From NCBI RefSeq assembly GCF_001866665.1, contig NZ_MLYO01000062.1:62001-126000 (forward strand): a stretch of 64,000 nt of DNA, written 5' to 3'. The notes under the pieces are model-generated. The model did not search any database and had not been told where the DNA came from. It worked only from the letters and a program-made list of their open reading frames with translations. Numbering within the stretch: the stretch's first letter is position 1; each line of letters begins with the position of its first letter. This document shows positions 62,554 to 64,000 of this stretch, in pieces. Both the position numbers and the translations under genes were made by a program. This DNA comes from Streptomyces monashensis (lineage in GTDB: Bacteria; Actinomycetota; Actinomycetes; Streptomycetales; Streptomycetaceae).

Positions 62554-63150
62554 GTGATCGTGGCAGCTGCCGTGCACAGGAACAGAGCCTCTTGGCAGCT
62601 CGAAGGGTGTCTACGCCAACAAGCTGTCCAGGAGGCCCTGTTGCCGCGGTTCTACGGCATGGTGGGAGCGGAGTCCGCATCGGTCGCTCTCGCGTGTGAC
62701 CGCCTGGCGCACGGGTTCGGGAACGCCGGCGACCACGGGGCGCGCCAACGCCGCTACCCGACCGGCATGTCGGACGCCGAGTGGGCGGTGGTCAGGCCGC
62801 TGCTGCCGGTGCCGGGCTGGCCGCGGGGCCGGGGCGGCCGGCCGGAGGCCCACTGCCACCGAGGGACACTGGACGCGATCCGCCACCTCGTCGACAACGG
62901 CACAAAGTGGCGGGCGATCCCGATCGACTTCCCGCCGCGGGACCGGGTCCATGCGTTCTTCCGACGCCGGCGCGATCACGGTCTGGTCCGGGAGTTCCAC
63001 GACCGGCTCCGCCGCCGAGTGCGCGAGCAGGCGGGGCGGGATCCGGAGCCGAGTGCGGGCGTCATCGACTCCCGGTCGGTCAAGGCGGACGCGGTGGTCG
63101 GATCCGACAGCCGGGGCTTCGACGGCGGGGCCGTCGACCCTAGTACCTGA
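62554..63150 (+). pseudogene. IS5-family transposase, truncated
   Basis: From YPTGMSDAEWAVVRPLLPVP through DNGTKWRAIPIDFPP to GVIDSRSVKADAVVGSDSRG the frame matches the N-terminal half of IS5-group transposases, with the first catalytic Asp in VIDSRS. It then loses similarity at about 63140 and stops; the second Asp and Glu are missing. Residues before YPTGM (62554-62757) are not part of the usual protein. Confidence 0.85.
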
Positions 63151-63741
63151 ACAGCGGAAACACAGCCATCAAGACCGGAAAGACATCAATTACTCAGGCC
63201 ATTGCTGGGAACGTCGGGCATGGCCTGGCGCTCCTGTTGCTTTCCGGCTCGCGGTACCAGGGCGACCGGTGCTTCGGCCCAAGGGGCCATCGCCCGAACG
63301 GTCAACCTGGTCGGTGCAGGCGGCCTGCTCGTCGGCCACTCCGAAGCCCTTGCGCCAGGTCGATACACAGTTCGGTGTCAGGCCGGCAGAACGTTTCCCT
63401 GTCAACTCCGAGTGTGTTGCATGTGCTCCGTGTCGATGTCCGGCACAATTCGGCTGACGCCGAGAACACCGTGTCGACGGCATCAGTGGCCGGCTGTGCG
63501 CACACCACTGCTGCCGGAGCTCCGAACTGCTGTGGCGGGCCTGCCGGATGTGGAGAACCCGGCTTGCCTGTCGTGGCACCTTGGGATCCGGCCCGGCGTC
63601 AACCGGGCCCACCGGACATCTCGGTCTGAGACCCGACCGACCGCCCCGCTCCTCCACAAAGACGGGGCGGTCGTGCGTCTGACATCCATCCTGATGCGAG
63701 ACGCGGCGCGCCCCTCGATCCGCTGAGAGGCGCGCCTGCCA
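63151..63741. other. 591-nt stretch without a recognisable gene
   Basis: Several frames are open by GC bias but none has a domain or ribosome site. GACCGCCCCG (63639) and CGGGGCGGTC (63663) form a terminator hairpin oriented to close the secreted-protein gene or readthrough from the IS remnant. Confidence 0.5.
63639..63672. terminator. Hairpin downstream of the secreted-protein gene
   Basis: A perfect 10-bp stem (GACCGCCCCG / CGGGGCGGTC) with a 14-nt loop lies about 70 nt beyond the stop of the minus-strand gene that follows. Confidence 0.7.
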
Positions 63742-64000
63742 TTAGAAGGCGCTGTTGTTGCAGCCCATGGTCGAGCCGAGGCTGCTGGCCTGGGCGCCCG
63801 GGTTGCCCTCGCCGTTCAGCGCGTTGCCCAGCGCGCCGTTGATCAGTCCGACCTCGCCGAGGACGTCGGCGTTCAGGTCATGCGACCTGCATTTGGAACT
63901 CTGCTGGATGTTGAAGCCGTCGCCGTGGCCGCCGCCCTCGCCGCCGGCGTGGGCGGTACCAGCGGCCATGAGTCCCACGCTGCCGAGGGCAGCGACCAGG
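63742..64000 (-). CDS. Small secreted protein, 5' end outside the window
   Basis: The readable part (86 residues) begins inside a signal peptide (LVAALGSVGLMAAGTAHA, cleavage likely after AHA) and continues with a short mature protein holding two cysteines (SSKCRSHD and TMGCNNSAF) and many Asn/Gly. It resembles small streptomycete envelope or aerial-growth proteins in style, but chaplin and rodlin signature sequences are absent. An internal ATG at 63978 would spoil the signal peptide, so the true start lies beyond 64000. Confidence 0.6.
   Translation of the reverse strand, partial: LVAALGSVGLMAAGTAHAGGEGGGHGDGFNIQQSSKCRSHDLNADVLGEVGLINGALGNALNGEGNPGAQASSLGSTMGCNNSAF

Noticed and set aside
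63742..64000. Chaplin or rodlin identity for the small secreted protein
   Set aside because: The chaplin core and the rodlin signature stretches that I know are not present; only the general style matches.

Overview
The window is high-GC actinobacterial DNA with strong third-position GC bias, Shine-Dalgarno-led starts and many 1-4 nt stop/start overlaps. The gene content (F420-type oxidoreductase, WXG100 proteins, a SARP regulator, terpene and 3,4-AHBA pathways, many cytochromes P450) points to a Streptomyces chromosome. It is a mosaic: ordinary chromosomal genes are interrupted by two genomic islands. Each island sits inside a conserved protein-coding gene and carries a biosynthetic gene cluster.

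Chromosomal backbone, left (1-9309): a pyrimidine/hydantoin catabolic operon (nitrilase-type amidohydrolase, hydantoinase, LLM-class oxidoreductase, NCS1 permease); a DUF3558-like secreted protein; a four-gene WXG100 cassette that may be a type VII effector-immunity set; and the 3' half of a lipoate-protein ligase (lplA) gene.

Island 1 (about 9310-28145, 18.8 kb) splits lplA. Its 5' half lies at 28146-28680. The right end encodes a large serine recombinase with an in-frame TGA near its C-terminus. The left end encodes a complete second lplA, so lipoylation capacity should be retained. The joints share CGACGAA, and the rebuilt attP and attB are both dyad-symmetric about the same AA. Cargo: three P450s, a ketosynthase and acyl carrier protein, a class I terpene synthase, a condensation-type acyltransferase and an ABC-2 exporter. 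This suggests an oxidised, acylated terpenoid. Insertion sequences and a decayed tRNA-Thr fragment fill the rest.

Backbone, middle (28146-33426): gamma-glutamyltransferase, an inositol-phosphatase-family enzyme, a CrtI-like oxidoreductase and the 5' part of a macro-domain gene.

Island 2 (about 33427-50284, 16.9 kb) is bounded by 78-bp direct repeats (one mismatch) inside that macro-domain gene. The island supplies a new in-frame 3' end, and the displaced original 3' end remains at 50285-50492. Cargo: a 1048-residue SARP/NB-ARC/TPR regulator and two divergent operons, SDR - NRPS (degenerate C, A, PCP) - homogentisate dioxygenase, and flavin reductase - GriI-like - GriH-like - FAD monooxygenase - arylamine N-acetyltransferase - ATP-grasp ligase. 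GriI and GriH make 3-amino-4-hydroxybenzoate, so this is a 3,4-AHBA-type cluster with unusual partners. No recombinase was found; transposase debris occupies its left end.

Backbone, right (50285-64000): a wrecked nar nitrate reductase locus (narG with two frameshifts fused to narI, narH and narJ missing), a ClC channel, two MarR regulators with candidate operators, a MetF-like protein, Ada-AlkA and Ogt alkylation-repair genes, an MFS exporter, an IS5-family fragment and the 3' part of a small secreted protein gene cut by the window edge.
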